Positions 14,398-21,701 of a DNA stretch of 34,568 nucleotides are shown here, in pieces. Source of the stretch: a virus. Below the pieces are notes generated by a model. That model was not told the DNA's origin. It ran no database searches and worked only from the letters and a program-made list of their open reading frames with translations. How positions within the stretch are numbered: the first letter of the stretch is position 1; each line of letters starts with the position of its first letter. Location of the stretch: IMG/VR virus record IMGVR_UViG_3300048837_002000, positions 1-34,568 of that record. One strand, 5' to 3'. The position numbers and the translations under genes are program-made.

Positions 14398-14447
14398 CCT
14401 GAAACGATTCCGGTAAGTCCGGGAGTGTGATGGAAAGTCCCTGTTGC

Positions 14448-14467
14448 CCCGGCCCCGCAAGGCCGGG
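14448..14467 (+). terminator. Strong hairpin in the late leader, possible attenuator
   Basis: CCCGGCC (14448-14454) pairs with GGCCGGG (14461-14467) around CCGCAA. It is followed by CGAATTTTCG, which contains a short T run. This could attenuate late transcription or shape the leader. The surrounding sequence (GGTAAGTCCGGG, GGAAAGTCC) does not match a riboswitch that I can confirm. Confidence 0.35.
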
Positions 14468-14491
14468 CGAATTTTCGGGAGCGGAGGCAGT

Positions 14492-14692
14492 TTGGAACGG
14501 CTGAAACTGAACGACATCATCAGTTACGGAGTGCTCATCGTCTCCATGCTGGTGTATTACTTCACCGCCCACCAGTCGCAGGAGCGTCGCCTGGTGATCC
14601 TTGAGACCAAAGCCGTTCGCACCGAGCAGGACGTTTCCGAAATCAAACAGGACATCAAGAGCGTCCTGGAACTATTGAGGCAGCGCAGATGA
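14492..14692 (+). CDS. Small membrane protein with coiled coil, lysis-cassette candidate
   Basis: The start is TTG at 14492, with GGAGG 6 bases upstream. The 66-aa product has one N-terminal membrane helix (IISYGVLIVSMLVYYFTA, about 9-26). A heptad-rich helix follows (VRTEQDVSEIKQDIKSVLEL, about 44-63). This layout resembles XhlA-like or inner-membrane spanin-like proteins, although it is short. Its stop overlaps the ATG of the holin-like gene. Confidence 0.6.
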   Translation: MERLKLNDIISYGVLIVSMLVYYFTAHQSQERRLVILETKAVRTEQDVSEIKQDIKSVLELLRQRR

Positions 14693-14994
14693 AGTTCCTC
14701 TACACAGACGATCGCTCCGGCAAGTTCAGCTCCACAACTTTGCGCACCTGGCTTTGCTTTGCCCTGTTCTTCTTCTACGCCACAGCCCTGGCCATTGGCT
14801 CCTTTGCCGGCCTCAACATCAGTTCAGCCCAGCTCGATTTGCTGGGCCTGCTGGGCATGGTCTTTGGCGCGGGGGGCATGCTCTACATGGGCAAGCGCAT
14901 CAATGAGTCCAGGACCAGGTTGCCCAGGCTGCGCGAGCCGGACGATTTCCTGAACGAACCCCGCCATTCCGCGGTCGATTCAAGGCAGCTATGA
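14689..14994 (+). CDS. Holin-like membrane protein
   Basis: The 101-aa protein has two hydrophobic helices, TWLCFALFFFYATALAIGSF (about 20-39) and LDLLGLLGMVFGAGGMLYMG (about 49-68). A charged C-terminal tail follows. Size, topology and place among small membrane genes before the terminase fit a class II-type holin that permeabilises the inner membrane. No sequence motif proves this. It is coupled by ATGA overlaps on both sides. Confidence 0.6.
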   Translation: MKFLYTDDRSGKFSSTTLRTWLCFALFFFYATALAIGSFAGLNISSAQLDLLGLLGMVFGAGGMLYMGKRINESRTRLPRLREPDDFLNEPRHSAVDSRQL

Positions 14995-15212
14995 TCTATG
15001 CAATTTTCAAAGACATCCCGCTTAGAACCTACGTGCCGCTTCTTCTGGCCGCAGTCCTCTTTCTGGTCTGGCTGGGACTGCGCACCTGCTCGGGCATCAG
15101 CTTTGCCCTGGGCACGGACGAGAACCAGGCGAGCCCGGATGTCCATACCTCTGCTCCTCGCTCTTACGATGCTCTGCGGGTGCCTGAGTCTCCCCCAGGA
15201 GGCGCGCGCTAA
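14991..15212 (+). CDS. Single-span membrane protein, inner spanin candidate
   Basis: The 73-aa protein has an N-terminal membrane segment (TYVPLLLAAVLFLVWLGL, about 13-30) and a polar tail rich in Ser and Pro. The lipoprotein frame starts inside it (15139) in another reading frame, as Rz1 starts within Rz in lambda. It is shorter than most inner spanins and lacks a coiled coil, so the assignment is tentative. Confidence 0.45.
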   Translation: MIYAIFKDIPLRTYVPLLLAAVLFLVWLGLRTCSGISFALGTDENQASPDVHTSAPRSYDALRVPESPPGGAR

Positions 15213-16080
15213 GCGCGAAGTCTCATGTCAGGGCAGTTTTCAGAGCACGGCCGGCACGCTGATCATTCCACCGGAAGCGGTGGTCAGTCGGCAAGAAATC
15301 CGGACGCTGGAGCGCAGCAATTTTGTGCCCGCCTTCCGCTACAACAGCCTGGCCACGCATGCAGCGGATTTGAGTCGCTGCCTGAGCGCAGAGCAATGCC
15401 TGCGCAAGTGGGTGGAATGGGAGCGCGACTGCGCGCAGGAAAGGATCCGGCGCATGCGCCACTCGCCCCTGCCGCCAGCGTTGCAACTCTTTCAGGGCTG
15501 CCAGATCACGAAGCCGGCCTGCCAGGAGGCCAGCATGTATAATGCCACGGTCAAAGAGCGGGCCTTTGCTCTCTTCCTGCAGGGCCAGAATCCCGAGCAG
15601 ATCGCCGGAGTCCTGCGCCAGCATTACCCGAAGCTATCGGCCAACACCGTGCGCAAGTGGGCTGAGGCTGAAGACGGTGGCGAGACCTGGGAAAGCCGCC
15701 GCCATGATGTGGACCGCGCAGCCCGGCGCCGGATCGAAGAGCAGTCGGCCCTGTCCCGTTCGCAGATCAAGCACCAGGTGACCAGCCTGCGCCAGACGTT
15801 ATACAACAAACTGATTTCAGAAGCCGCGCCCGAGGCCAAGAGTTACGAGGGTTCGGTCTACGCCTTCCGGGCTCTGCTTAAGGCGGAGCTCGACATTGAG
15901 AACGAAGAAGAGAATCGCTTCAGTCCGCTCATGGCAGCGGAGGCTCTGCTCGAGGCTCTCCACGACCACCCCGAAGTGCGCAAGGTCATGAAGAAGCACT
16001 GGGCTGAAATCAAAGGCATCATCGCCGGGAAACTCAACCACCTGACCAAAACCAGAGAGATCGAGGTAGCAGCACAATGA
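15139..16080 (+). CDS. Lipoprotein frame continuous with TerS
   Basis: ATG 15139 opens MSIPLLLALTMLCGCLSLPQ, a lipoprotein signal with Cys15. About 117 residues follow with paired cysteines (RCLSAEQCLRKW, ERDCAQE, GCQITKPACQ). The lipoprotein then has no stop and runs in frame into the small terminase at 15535. A strong internal ribosome site (CCAGGAGG) precedes that ATG. Either the fusion protein is rarely used, or a 1-base change removed the lipoprotein stop; TAA at 15540 lies in another frame. The lipoprotein part would be the outer-membrane spanin candidate. Confidence 0.5.
   Translation: MSIPLLLALTMLCGCLSLPQEARAKREVSCQGSFQSTAGTLIIPPEAVVSRQEIRTLERSNFVPAFRYNSLATHAADLSRCLSAEQCLRKWVEWERDCAQERIRRMRHSPLPPALQLFQGCQITKPACQEASMYNATVKERAFALFLQGQNPEQIAGVLRQHYPKLSANTVRKWAEAEDGGETWESRRHDVDRAARRRIEEQSALSRSQIKHQVTSLRQTLYNKLISEAAPEAKSYEGSVYAFRALLKAELDIENEEENRFSPLMAAEALLEALHDHPEVRKVMKKHWAEIKGIIAGKLNHLTKTREIEVAAQ
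15535..16080 (+). CDS. terS: Small terminase subunit-like protein (DUF1804-like)
   Basis: The 181-aa protein starts MYNATVKERAFALFLQGQNP, a helix-turn-helix region continuing to TVRKWAEAEDGGETW (about 38-52). This matches the DUF1804 / Mu gp27 pattern, which recognises DNA for packaging. A helical middle and an acidic-to-basic C-terminus follow. The start is supported by AGGAGG 5 bases upstream. Its stop overlaps the TerL ATG (ATGA). Confidence 0.72.
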   Translation: MYNATVKERAFALFLQGQNPEQIAGVLRQHYPKLSANTVRKWAEAEDGGETWESRRHDVDRAARRRIEEQSALSRSQIKHQVTSLRQTLYNKLISEAAPEAKSYEGSVYAFRALLKAELDIENEEENRFSPLMAAEALLEALHDHPEVRKVMKKHWAEIKGIIAGKLNHLTKTREIEVAAQ

Positions 16081-17738
16081 GAGCGCGACTGGCAATCTTC
16101 ACCATGGCGGCCGTATTTATGGGAGCATCTGTAGAGAAAGAATTCCTGGAGAACTTCCTCACGGAAGGGGGCCGCAAGTTCGACCGGACCACTCTGGAAG
16201 AATTCCTGGTGCGCAATGTAGTGGTCCGCGACGGAGCAAAATACCAGAGCTACAATTTCAGCGGCCACGCTCCCCTGCGCTGGATCACCCGCAAGCTGGG
16301 GAACTGCAAGCAGATCGTCTGCATGAAGGCGGCCCAGGTGGGCTTCTCCACCTGGATGATTGGCCGCTCCCTGTACCTGACCGATGGCCGGCACATGAAC
16401 GTGGCTTTCTTCTTTCCCAACGGTCCGGCCATGAGCGACTTTGTGCAATACCGCATTGACCCGCTCCTGGCATCGTCGCCCTATTTTGAAAAGCTGCTGC
16501 GTGACACCGCCGGCACAGACAACATCAAGATCAAGGAGATCGGCAAGGCCATCTACGCCTTCCGGTCCACCTCCACCATGACGGGGGTCAAGAGCTTTGA
16601 CTCAGACATCAACGTAGAAGACGAAGTCGATGAGCACAACCCGGAGCATCTGGAGTTCACCCGCGACCGACTCTTGCATTCTAAGTTCGCCTTTGTCATG
16701 GCCGGCAGCCAGCCCTCCATCGATGACTTTGGCATCCATGCTGCCTTTCAGGACTCCAGCCAGCGCTGGTGGCAGGTGCGCTGCTCCTGCGGCCACTGGA
16801 ATGAACTGGTCGGTCTCTTTCTGGAAAACCCGGAGCGGCTGATTCAGGGCGATGAGTATGTCTGCCACAACTGCCAGCGGCCTCTGGACAACCAGAAAGG
16901 CGAATACGTTGCCACCCGTCAGCATGAAATCGAGGGCATTCAAATTTCGCAACTGGCCTTGAAGCAACTCAGCCCGGCAGAAATTCTGAAACGCTGGCAG
17001 AAGTCCCAGGTCTCCCTCAAGAAGCGCAAGAACTTCTATATATCTACCATTGGCGTCCCGTTCAGCACGTCCGACGAAAAGCCCATCAGCCAGAGCCTGC
17101 TCGTTTCGATGCGCGGCGACCATGGTCTACAAGACGGCGCGGAGTTCTTCACCTACATGGGAGCCGACCAGGGCGACACCGTCCACATGGTCTTTGGCGA
17201 GCCCACCCGCGACAACCGTGTCCGCATCATTGGTCTCGCGAAATTCTCCGTGCTCGATGAGGATGCGCACTGCAATGCCATCATCCGTATGAATGTCTAT
17301 GCCGGCATCCTGGATGCCATGCCCAATAAGAACTGGTCGATTCGCATGGCGCTGGGTTTTCCGGGCAACATCAAGATCCAGTACTTTGCCAAACGCTGGG
17401 CCGAACGCTCGGAACTATTGCCGGGGGCTGAGACCGTGGAAACGATTCTGACCAACCGCGATGAGTCCTTGCAAGACACGGTCGATGCCATCAAGAACGG
17501 CCTCTTCATCCTGCCGGATCCCGCCCGTCTGAGCCCGTCGGATCTGGCCCTCCACCAGGAATTCGAATACCATTTGAAAATGCTGATCCGCGAACGCAGC
17601 GAAGACGAGAACGGCAAGACGGTCTACCAGTTCAAGAAGAAGGTCCCGAACCACTTTGGCATGGCGCTCAATTCTTTGCGCCTCGCCTACGAAGGTGCCG
17701 GCGGTCCGGATGGGGCGGCTCTGCCGATCTGGGGATAG
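16077..17738 (+). CDS. terL: Terminase large subunit (GpA-type ATPase/nuclease)
   Basis: This motor packages DNA into proheads. The 553-aa protein has a Walker A-like CMKAAQVGFST (82-92), Walker B INVEDEVDEH (178-187) and a zinc ribbon CSC...CHNC (236, 238, 263, 266). The nuclease domain starts with Asp364 in MGADQGDTVHM. The zinc ribbon between ATPase and nuclease is typical of lambda gpA-like enzymes rather than Mu gp28. GAGGTAG lies ahead of ATG 16077; a later ATG at 16119 is possible. Confidence 0.9.
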   Translation: MRARLAIFTMAAVFMGASVEKEFLENFLTEGGRKFDRTTLEEFLVRNVVVRDGAKYQSYNFSGHAPLRWITRKLGNCKQIVCMKAAQVGFSTWMIGRSLYLTDGRHMNVAFFFPNGPAMSDFVQYRIDPLLASSPYFEKLLRDTAGTDNIKIKEIGKAIYAFRSTSTMTGVKSFDSDINVEDEVDEHNPEHLEFTRDRLLHSKFAFVMAGSQPSIDDFGIHAAFQDSSQRWWQVRCSCGHWNELVGLFLENPERLIQGDEYVCHNCQRPLDNQKGEYVATRQHEIEGIQISQLALKQLSPAEILKRWQKSQVSLKKRKNFYISTIGVPFSTSDEKPISQSLLVSMRGDHGLQDGAEFFTYMGADQGDTVHMVFGEPTRDNRVRIIGLAKFSVLDEDAHCNAIIRMNVYAGILDAMPNKNWSIRMALGFPGNIKIQYFAKRWAERSELLPGAETVETILTNRDESLQDTVDAIKNGLFILPDPARLSPSDLALHQEFEYHLKMLIRERSEDENGKTVYQFKKKVPNHFGMALNSLRLAYEGAGGPDGAALPIWG

Positions 17739-17739
17739 C

Positions 17740-18828
17740 ATGGGAAAAGCACTGAAAGAATTTGCCTCCGGCTGGCGACTGGACGATGCCACGGGCCTCG
17801 CTCTCCTGGGTGGGGCGGAGATCCACAAGAATGGCCAGGGCCGCCTGCGCCTCATGGACATGGGCCAGATCCTGGCAGAGGCAACTCCTGCTGCTGGCGC
17901 GGAGCCCGCCGTCGAGGACGATGGTTTTATCACCCGGCCTTTCCGGATGCTCTCGGCCATCCTGATCGAGGGCTACTGGCTGGACCTTTCCGACCAGGCC
18001 GTCCTCAAGAAAGCCCTGCCGCTTTTCAATAACGTGACCATCTTTAAGAACCATGCCCCGGATGTGGACGACTGGGTGGGCGTGGCATTGAATGCGCGCT
18101 GGTCGGAGGAGCTGGGAGTTCCGGGCATCGACGCCGACTTCAAGATCGACAAGGCCGGCAATCCGCGGCTGGCCCGGGGCCTATCCATGAACCCGCCGGC
18201 CATCAATGCCTGCAGCGTCGAGCTGAGATTTCAGGCCAAACGCAGCCATGCTGATATGGGCTGGGAGTTCTACGAGAACCTGGGCCGCGAAGTGGATGGT
18301 CAGGTGGTCCGCTGGATCGTCACGCGCATCAACCGCATCCCGGAGGTCAGCCTGGTCTACGCCGGAGCGGACCCGAGCGCAAAGGCTCTTTCTATGGATC
18401 GCATACATCACGTCAATCAGGAGGAACATCGAATGGATGAAGAATTGAAAGAGGCCCGCCAGGAGCTGGAGGCTTTGAAGAAATCGCAGGGAGAGGTCAA
18501 CCAGGAGCTGGAACGTCTGCGCGCTTTCGAGGCCAGCGAAACCACTGCGGCCCGCGAAGAGGCTCTGCGCCTCTACCAGCTGACGCGCGGCGACCGCGCC
18601 ACAGCGGCGCTCATGGAGGTCATCAAGACTGCGAGCCTTTCCCAGGCGAAAGCGTATGTCTCTGAATACACCCGCGAACTGGAAGAGGCCCATCCGGCCC
18701 GCTGCCAGAAATGTGGATCGAGCGCGATCAGTCGGGCCTCGGCCGTGGCACCGGCGGTGCCCGGTGAACCGGGAACGGAAGCGCCCGTTGACATGAGCCA
18801 GTTTGCCATCGGGAACGGGAAAAAGTAA
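17740..18828 (+). CDS. Prohead protease fused to scaffold (Mu gpI-like)
   Basis: The protease part (about 1-215) matures the prohead. Candidate catalytic residues are His105 (FKNHAPDVDDWVG) and Ser159 (INACSVELRF), in the order used by phage prohead serine proteases. From residue 232 a coiled coil follows (MDEELKEARQELEALKKSQG) and near the end is CQKC. Length 362 aa. The ATG directly follows the TerL stop. An internal start makes the scaffold alone. Confidence 0.75.
   Translation: MGKALKEFASGWRLDDATGLALLGGAEIHKNGQGRLRLMDMGQILAEATPAAGAEPAVEDDGFITRPFRMLSAILIEGYWLDLSDQAVLKKALPLFNNVTIFKNHAPDVDDWVGVALNARWSEELGVPGIDADFKIDKAGNPRLARGLSMNPPAINACSVELRFQAKRSHADMGWEFYENLGREVDGQVVRWIVTRINRIPEVSLVYAGADPSAKALSMDRIHHVNQEEHRMDEELKEARQELEALKKSQGEVNQELERLRAFEASETTAAREEALRLYQLTRGDRATAALMEVIKTASLSQAKAYVSEYTRELEEAHPARCQKCGSSAISRASAVAPAVPGEPGTEAPVDMSQFAIGNGKK
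18433..18828 (+). CDS. Nested scaffold protein from an internal start
   Basis: ATG 18433 lies in frame within the protease gene and has a strong ribosome site (AGGAGGAAC) 4-9 bases upstream. It would give a 131-aa scaffold with an N-terminal coiled coil and a CQKC motif. Nested protease/scaffold pairs are known from Mu (I/Z) and lambda (C/Nu3). Confidence 0.7.
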   Translation: MDEELKEARQELEALKKSQGEVNQELERLRAFEASETTAAREEALRLYQLTRGDRATAALMEVIKTASLSQAKAYVSEYTRELEEAHPARCQKCGSSAISRASAVAPAVPGEPGTEAPVDMSQFAIGNGKK

Positions 18829-18830
18829 CG

Positions 18831-18977
18831 ATGGCTCTCAGACGCAAATACAGGCCCGTAGAGGCCCCGTGCTCTGCGCGGCCTGTCGATGGGTCTGAAC
18901 CGATTTGTGATTCAAATGGACGCAACCTCATGCAAAATAGACACCTTGTAGAAGGCGTTCTGAACGTGGGGACATAA
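18831..18977 (+). CDS. Short ORF of 48 aa between scaffold and portal
   Basis: The ORF starts 2 bases after the scaffold stop and encodes MALRRKYRPVEAPCSARPVD and 28 more residues with a second Cys. It ends 10 bp before the portal. Its ribosome site is weak. It fills an otherwise empty gap in a compact operon, but no family is known and it may not be translated. Confidence 0.35.
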   Translation: MALRRKYRPVEAPCSARPVDGSEPICDSNGRNLMQNRHLVEGVLNVGT

Positions 18978-18987
18978 TCCGGAGGTT

Positions 18988-20355
18988 ATGGGGACAAAAA
19001 TGATGTTCGCTGCATTCAAAAACCTGCTCCTGTGGACCCGCCGCTGGTCGAGCCGTTCCTATCGCGAGCTGCGCAGCAGTCTCTTCGCCGGAGGCATGAG
19101 CACGGACCGCGCCAGCTCTGCCGAAGGTGCGGTCTACAACATCAATCAGATCAGCCCCGGCTTCCCCATCGAGTTCATTGATCTCATTGACCGGCTGGTT
19201 CTGGTCACGCCCGATCTGAATCAGGCCGTGAAGCGCATCGTCCATCTGGCCATGACCGGCCTCGAATTCGAACTGGAAGACGCCAGCGAAGCAGAGCAAG
19301 ACCGCGCTCGCCTGGAGATCAAGAGCTTCCTTTCCCGCCACCCGGGCATCATCAACAAACTGGTGCGTCAGGTCTGCCTGACCGGAGCGGTCTCAGCGGA
19401 GGCCGTGCCCAATTTGAACCTCAAGGGCCTCGCAGAATTGCGGCTGGTGAAAGTCGCCAGCATTCGCTTTGGCCGCGTGCAGGAAGAGGGCCGCCTGGTC
19501 GTGCGTCCCCACCAGCAGATCCAGCATGGCTACGCTACGCTCAACCCCCGGCAATACTACTACGAGGCCCTGGAGACCACGGAAGATTCCCCGTATGCCA
19601 TCCCGCCTTTCATCGCTGCGCTGGAGAACGTCTTCATCCAGAGATCGGCCCGGGAGAGCACCCGCTCTGTGCTGGCCAAACTGGGTCTGCTGGGATTCCT
19701 CCATGTGAGCCGCAAGCGTGGCCGCCCCCGCCCGGGTGACCGGCCGGAGGACACGGCCAACCGCGAAGAAGAGGATCTCAAAAGGCTCCGGGATTCTGCC
19801 ATCGAGAAATTGAGCAAAGGCCTGGTCGTTTCCTACGATGACGTAACCATCCAGCATTCGGCTGTGACCGGAGACACGCGCGGGTTCGATTCCGTCTGGA
19901 GGACCAATGAGGAGCAAATCGCCTCGGGCCTGGACATTGATCCGGCCATCCTGGGACGCAGCTATTCGACCACGGAGACCTACGCCGGAGTCGTCTTCAC
20001 GGCTTTTGTCCGCAAGCTGGCCAACCTGCGCCAGCCCGTTGAGAACTTTTTGAAATTCGCTCTGACCCTGCACCTGCGTAGCCTGGGCTTCAAGTTCAGC
20101 CGCCTGCATGGAGTGTGGGGACCGGATGCTTCTATTGACCGGCAGGCTGATGCCCTGGCGGAGAAGGTCCGCGAAGAAACCGAGCAACTGCGCATCCAGA
20201 ATGCCCTGTCCAAAGTGGCGGCAGGGATCATCGATCTGGAGACTGCAGCCCGAGAGCTGGGCTACGAAAAGGCTACCGGCACACAGGCCGGTCAGGCCGG
20301 AGCCGTGATCAGCTTACAGGACTTTGTAAAAAAAAAGCGGCAAGTGGCAGCTTAG
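18988..20355 (+). CDS. Portal protein
   Basis: The dodecameric portal sits at one capsid vertex and passes DNA. The 455-aa protein starts after GGAGG (4 bases before ATG). It shows portal-like features: the helical N-terminus with ITPDL-like LVTPDLNQAVKRIV (about 71-84), then the later segment RGFDSVWRTNEEQIASGLDI with DPAILGRS and a Thr-rich turn. A helical C-terminus follows. The gene ends in GTA AAA AAA AAG, a slippery site where a -1 shift leads into the MuF frame. Confidence 0.78.
   Translation: MGTKMMFAAFKNLLLWTRRWSSRSYRELRSSLFAGGMSTDRASSAEGAVYNINQISPGFPIEFIDLIDRLVLVTPDLNQAVKRIVHLAMTGLEFELEDASEAEQDRARLEIKSFLSRHPGIINKLVRQVCLTGAVSAEAVPNLNLKGLAELRLVKVASIRFGRVQEEGRLVVRPHQQIQHGYATLNPRQYYYEALETTEDSPYAIPPFIAALENVFIQRSARESTRSVLAKLGLLGFLHVSRKRGRPRPGDRPEDTANREEEDLKRLRDSAIEKLSKGLVVSYDDVTIQHSAVTGDTRGFDSVWRTNEEQIASGLDIDPAILGRSYSTTETYAGVVFTAFVRKLANLRQPVENFLKFALTLHLRSLGFKFSRLHGVWGPDASIDRQADALAEKVREETEQLRIQNALSKVAAGIIDLETAARELGYEKATGTQAGQAGAVISLQDFVKKKRQVAA
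20328..20337 (+). other. Slippery A9G site, probable -1 frameshift from portal to MuF
   Basis: Nine A residues then G contain A_AAA_AAG in the portal reading phase (20331-20337), the dnaX-type -1 heptamer. After a -1 shift the frame stays open from 20337 through to the MuF stop at 21701. The 43 codons before the first MuF start (20466) look coding. AGGA lies 10 bases upstream of the heptamer, and GCAGC...GCTGC about 9 bases downstream could form a hairpin. The fused product would be about 904 aa. RNA polymerase slippage on A9 is the alternative. Confidence 0.6.
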
Positions 20356-20465
20356 AAACTGATGCCTGCTGCGGGTCGGATCAACAATCCGGCCCCGACC
20401 TGGCCGAAAGGCTGGGCGAAGTCGACCGCGAAAGCGAACGCCTTCTGGACACCATCCAGGAGGGG

Positions 20466-21701
20466 GTGCTTTTGCAGTTCTTTAAAAAGTACGGCGATGC
20501 TGTGGCCTCGATGCTGCTCACCGCCGGCAGATTGATTTCAGCGGAGAATGCTGCGGACCGGATTGTTGAATTCTTTCAACAGGAGTTCGGGCAGCGTTTT
20601 CCGGATGCAGTCTATGAGGATTTGCGAGCAGGCTTCCGGGCCTCCTGGCAGCAGGGTCAGAATTTTCCGGTTCGGAAGAACTGGGAGAAGCTGCCTGTGC
20701 CCACAGAAACCATCGACTGGTTTTCCCGGGCCAATCACTTCGATGTCTCTCAAAAGATGTCGAACTACGATGCGCCCATCCGCGCGGCGGTGCTTGAGGC
20801 CCTCGCCAGCGGAAAGAATGCAGATCGGCTGAAGGTGCTGCAGGAAAAGCTGGGTGAGACGCTCAAGGATCCGCCGCTGCGCAACCACCTGGAAAACATC
20901 TTCAGGAACCTGTCTTCCAGGGCTTCGGTATTCTCCCGGGTCCAGCGCTATGAGGCGCTGGGCATCAAGGAGATTGAAATCGTGGCCATCATGGACAGGC
21001 GCACCAGTGCGCTGTGCAAGACCATGAACGGCCGGCGCATTTCCGTGCAGACCGTGAGCGAGTTTGTGGACGAATTCACAGGCACACCCTACGATGCTGA
21101 CTTCTGGGGTAAATTCAAGAACCCGCCAGAGAGCGCCTTTCGGGGTGAACTGGACCGGCTGGGCACGAAGGAGTTGATCGAGAAAAAGCTGAACCTGCCT
21201 TTGCCGCCCTATCACTTCCGCTGCCGAACCACGACTGTGGTCAGCGAGAAGAGCAAGGTGCTCAACCGCAAGGGCCAGGAGCTCAAGGGTGAAATCCAGG
21301 CACCGCCGGGCACCAGTGAGACCAACCGGCATTACGATCGTTTTGAGGACTGGAAGAACCTGCGCCCCGATGAGGTGCTTTCCAAAGTCGAGACGGCCCA
21401 GAAGCTGGCCCGCTGGGATGCGGGGCAGCTGGACATACACTTTGCCAAGCATGGATCTCTAATGGGGCTCAAAGACGCGGCGGACTATGCGGCGCTTTCA
21501 AAAAAGGTTTTACGGGAGTTCGATAGGTTCTTACTCTACCAGGTGGATGATGCCAGTTCCGACCAGCGCCGCCTTGGATTCTACAATGCCCCTGAGAACA
21601 TCTTTGTGGCCGTGGACGAATCTTTCAACATCCGAACGATGTTCCCGCTAGCTGATGAACAGCGCAAAAGGTATATGGAGAAAATGGTCAAAATGCGATG
21701 A
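20466..21701 (+). CDS. MuF-like head morphogenesis protein with C-terminal toxin-like domain
   Basis: The N-terminal two thirds belong to the MuF/SPP1 gp7 family: IMDRRTSALCKTMNGR (about 175-190) and PPYHFRCRTT (about 247-256). The last 90 residues differ: HFAKHG (325-330), an Ala/Leu helix, GFYNAPENIFVAVDE and NIRTMFP (388-394). This resembles the BECR-type RNase domains (EndoU/Barnase/RelE-like) found on MuF proteins. The start is GTG 20466 or TTG 20472, the latter at better spacing from AGGAGG. It may also be made as a portal fusion by frameshift. Confidence 0.72.
   Translation: MLLQFFKKYGDAVASMLLTAGRLISAENAADRIVEFFQQEFGQRFPDAVYEDLRAGFRASWQQGQNFPVRKNWEKLPVPTETIDWFSRANHFDVSQKMSNYDAPIRAAVLEALASGKNADRLKVLQEKLGETLKDPPLRNHLENIFRNLSSRASVFSRVQRYEALGIKEIEIVAIMDRRTSALCKTMNGRRISVQTVSEFVDEFTGTPYDADFWGKFKNPPESAFRGELDRLGTKELIEKKLNLPLPPYHFRCRTTTVVSEKSKVLNRKGQELKGEIQAPPGTSETNRHYDRFEDWKNLRPDEVLSKVETAQKLARWDAGQLDIHFAKHGSLMGLKDAADYAALSKKVLREFDRFLLYQVDDASSDQRRLGFYNAPENIFVAVDESFNIRTMFPLADEQRKRYMEKMVKMR

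Noticed and set aside
14405-14470. Possible cobalamin-type riboswitch (GGTAAGTCC, GGAAAGTCC, CCCCGC)
   Set aside because: Spacing and core pairing do not match the known consensus, and a riboswitch ahead of phage lysis genes would be unexpected. A hairpin is all that can be supported.
15225-15542. Open frame of 105 aa overlapping the lipoprotein
   Set aside because: Its translation is rich in Gly, Ala and Pro without order, while the alternative frame has a signal peptide and paired cysteines. Its TAA at 15540 is noted only as a possible lost lipoprotein stop.
19393-20187. Open frame of 264 aa on the minus strand inside the portal gene
   Set aside because: It is a shadow of a GC-rich coding region; the plus strand encodes a clear portal.
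20538-21452. Open frame of 304 aa on the minus strand inside the MuF gene
   Set aside because: The plus strand has recognisable MuF motifs; the opposite frame has none.
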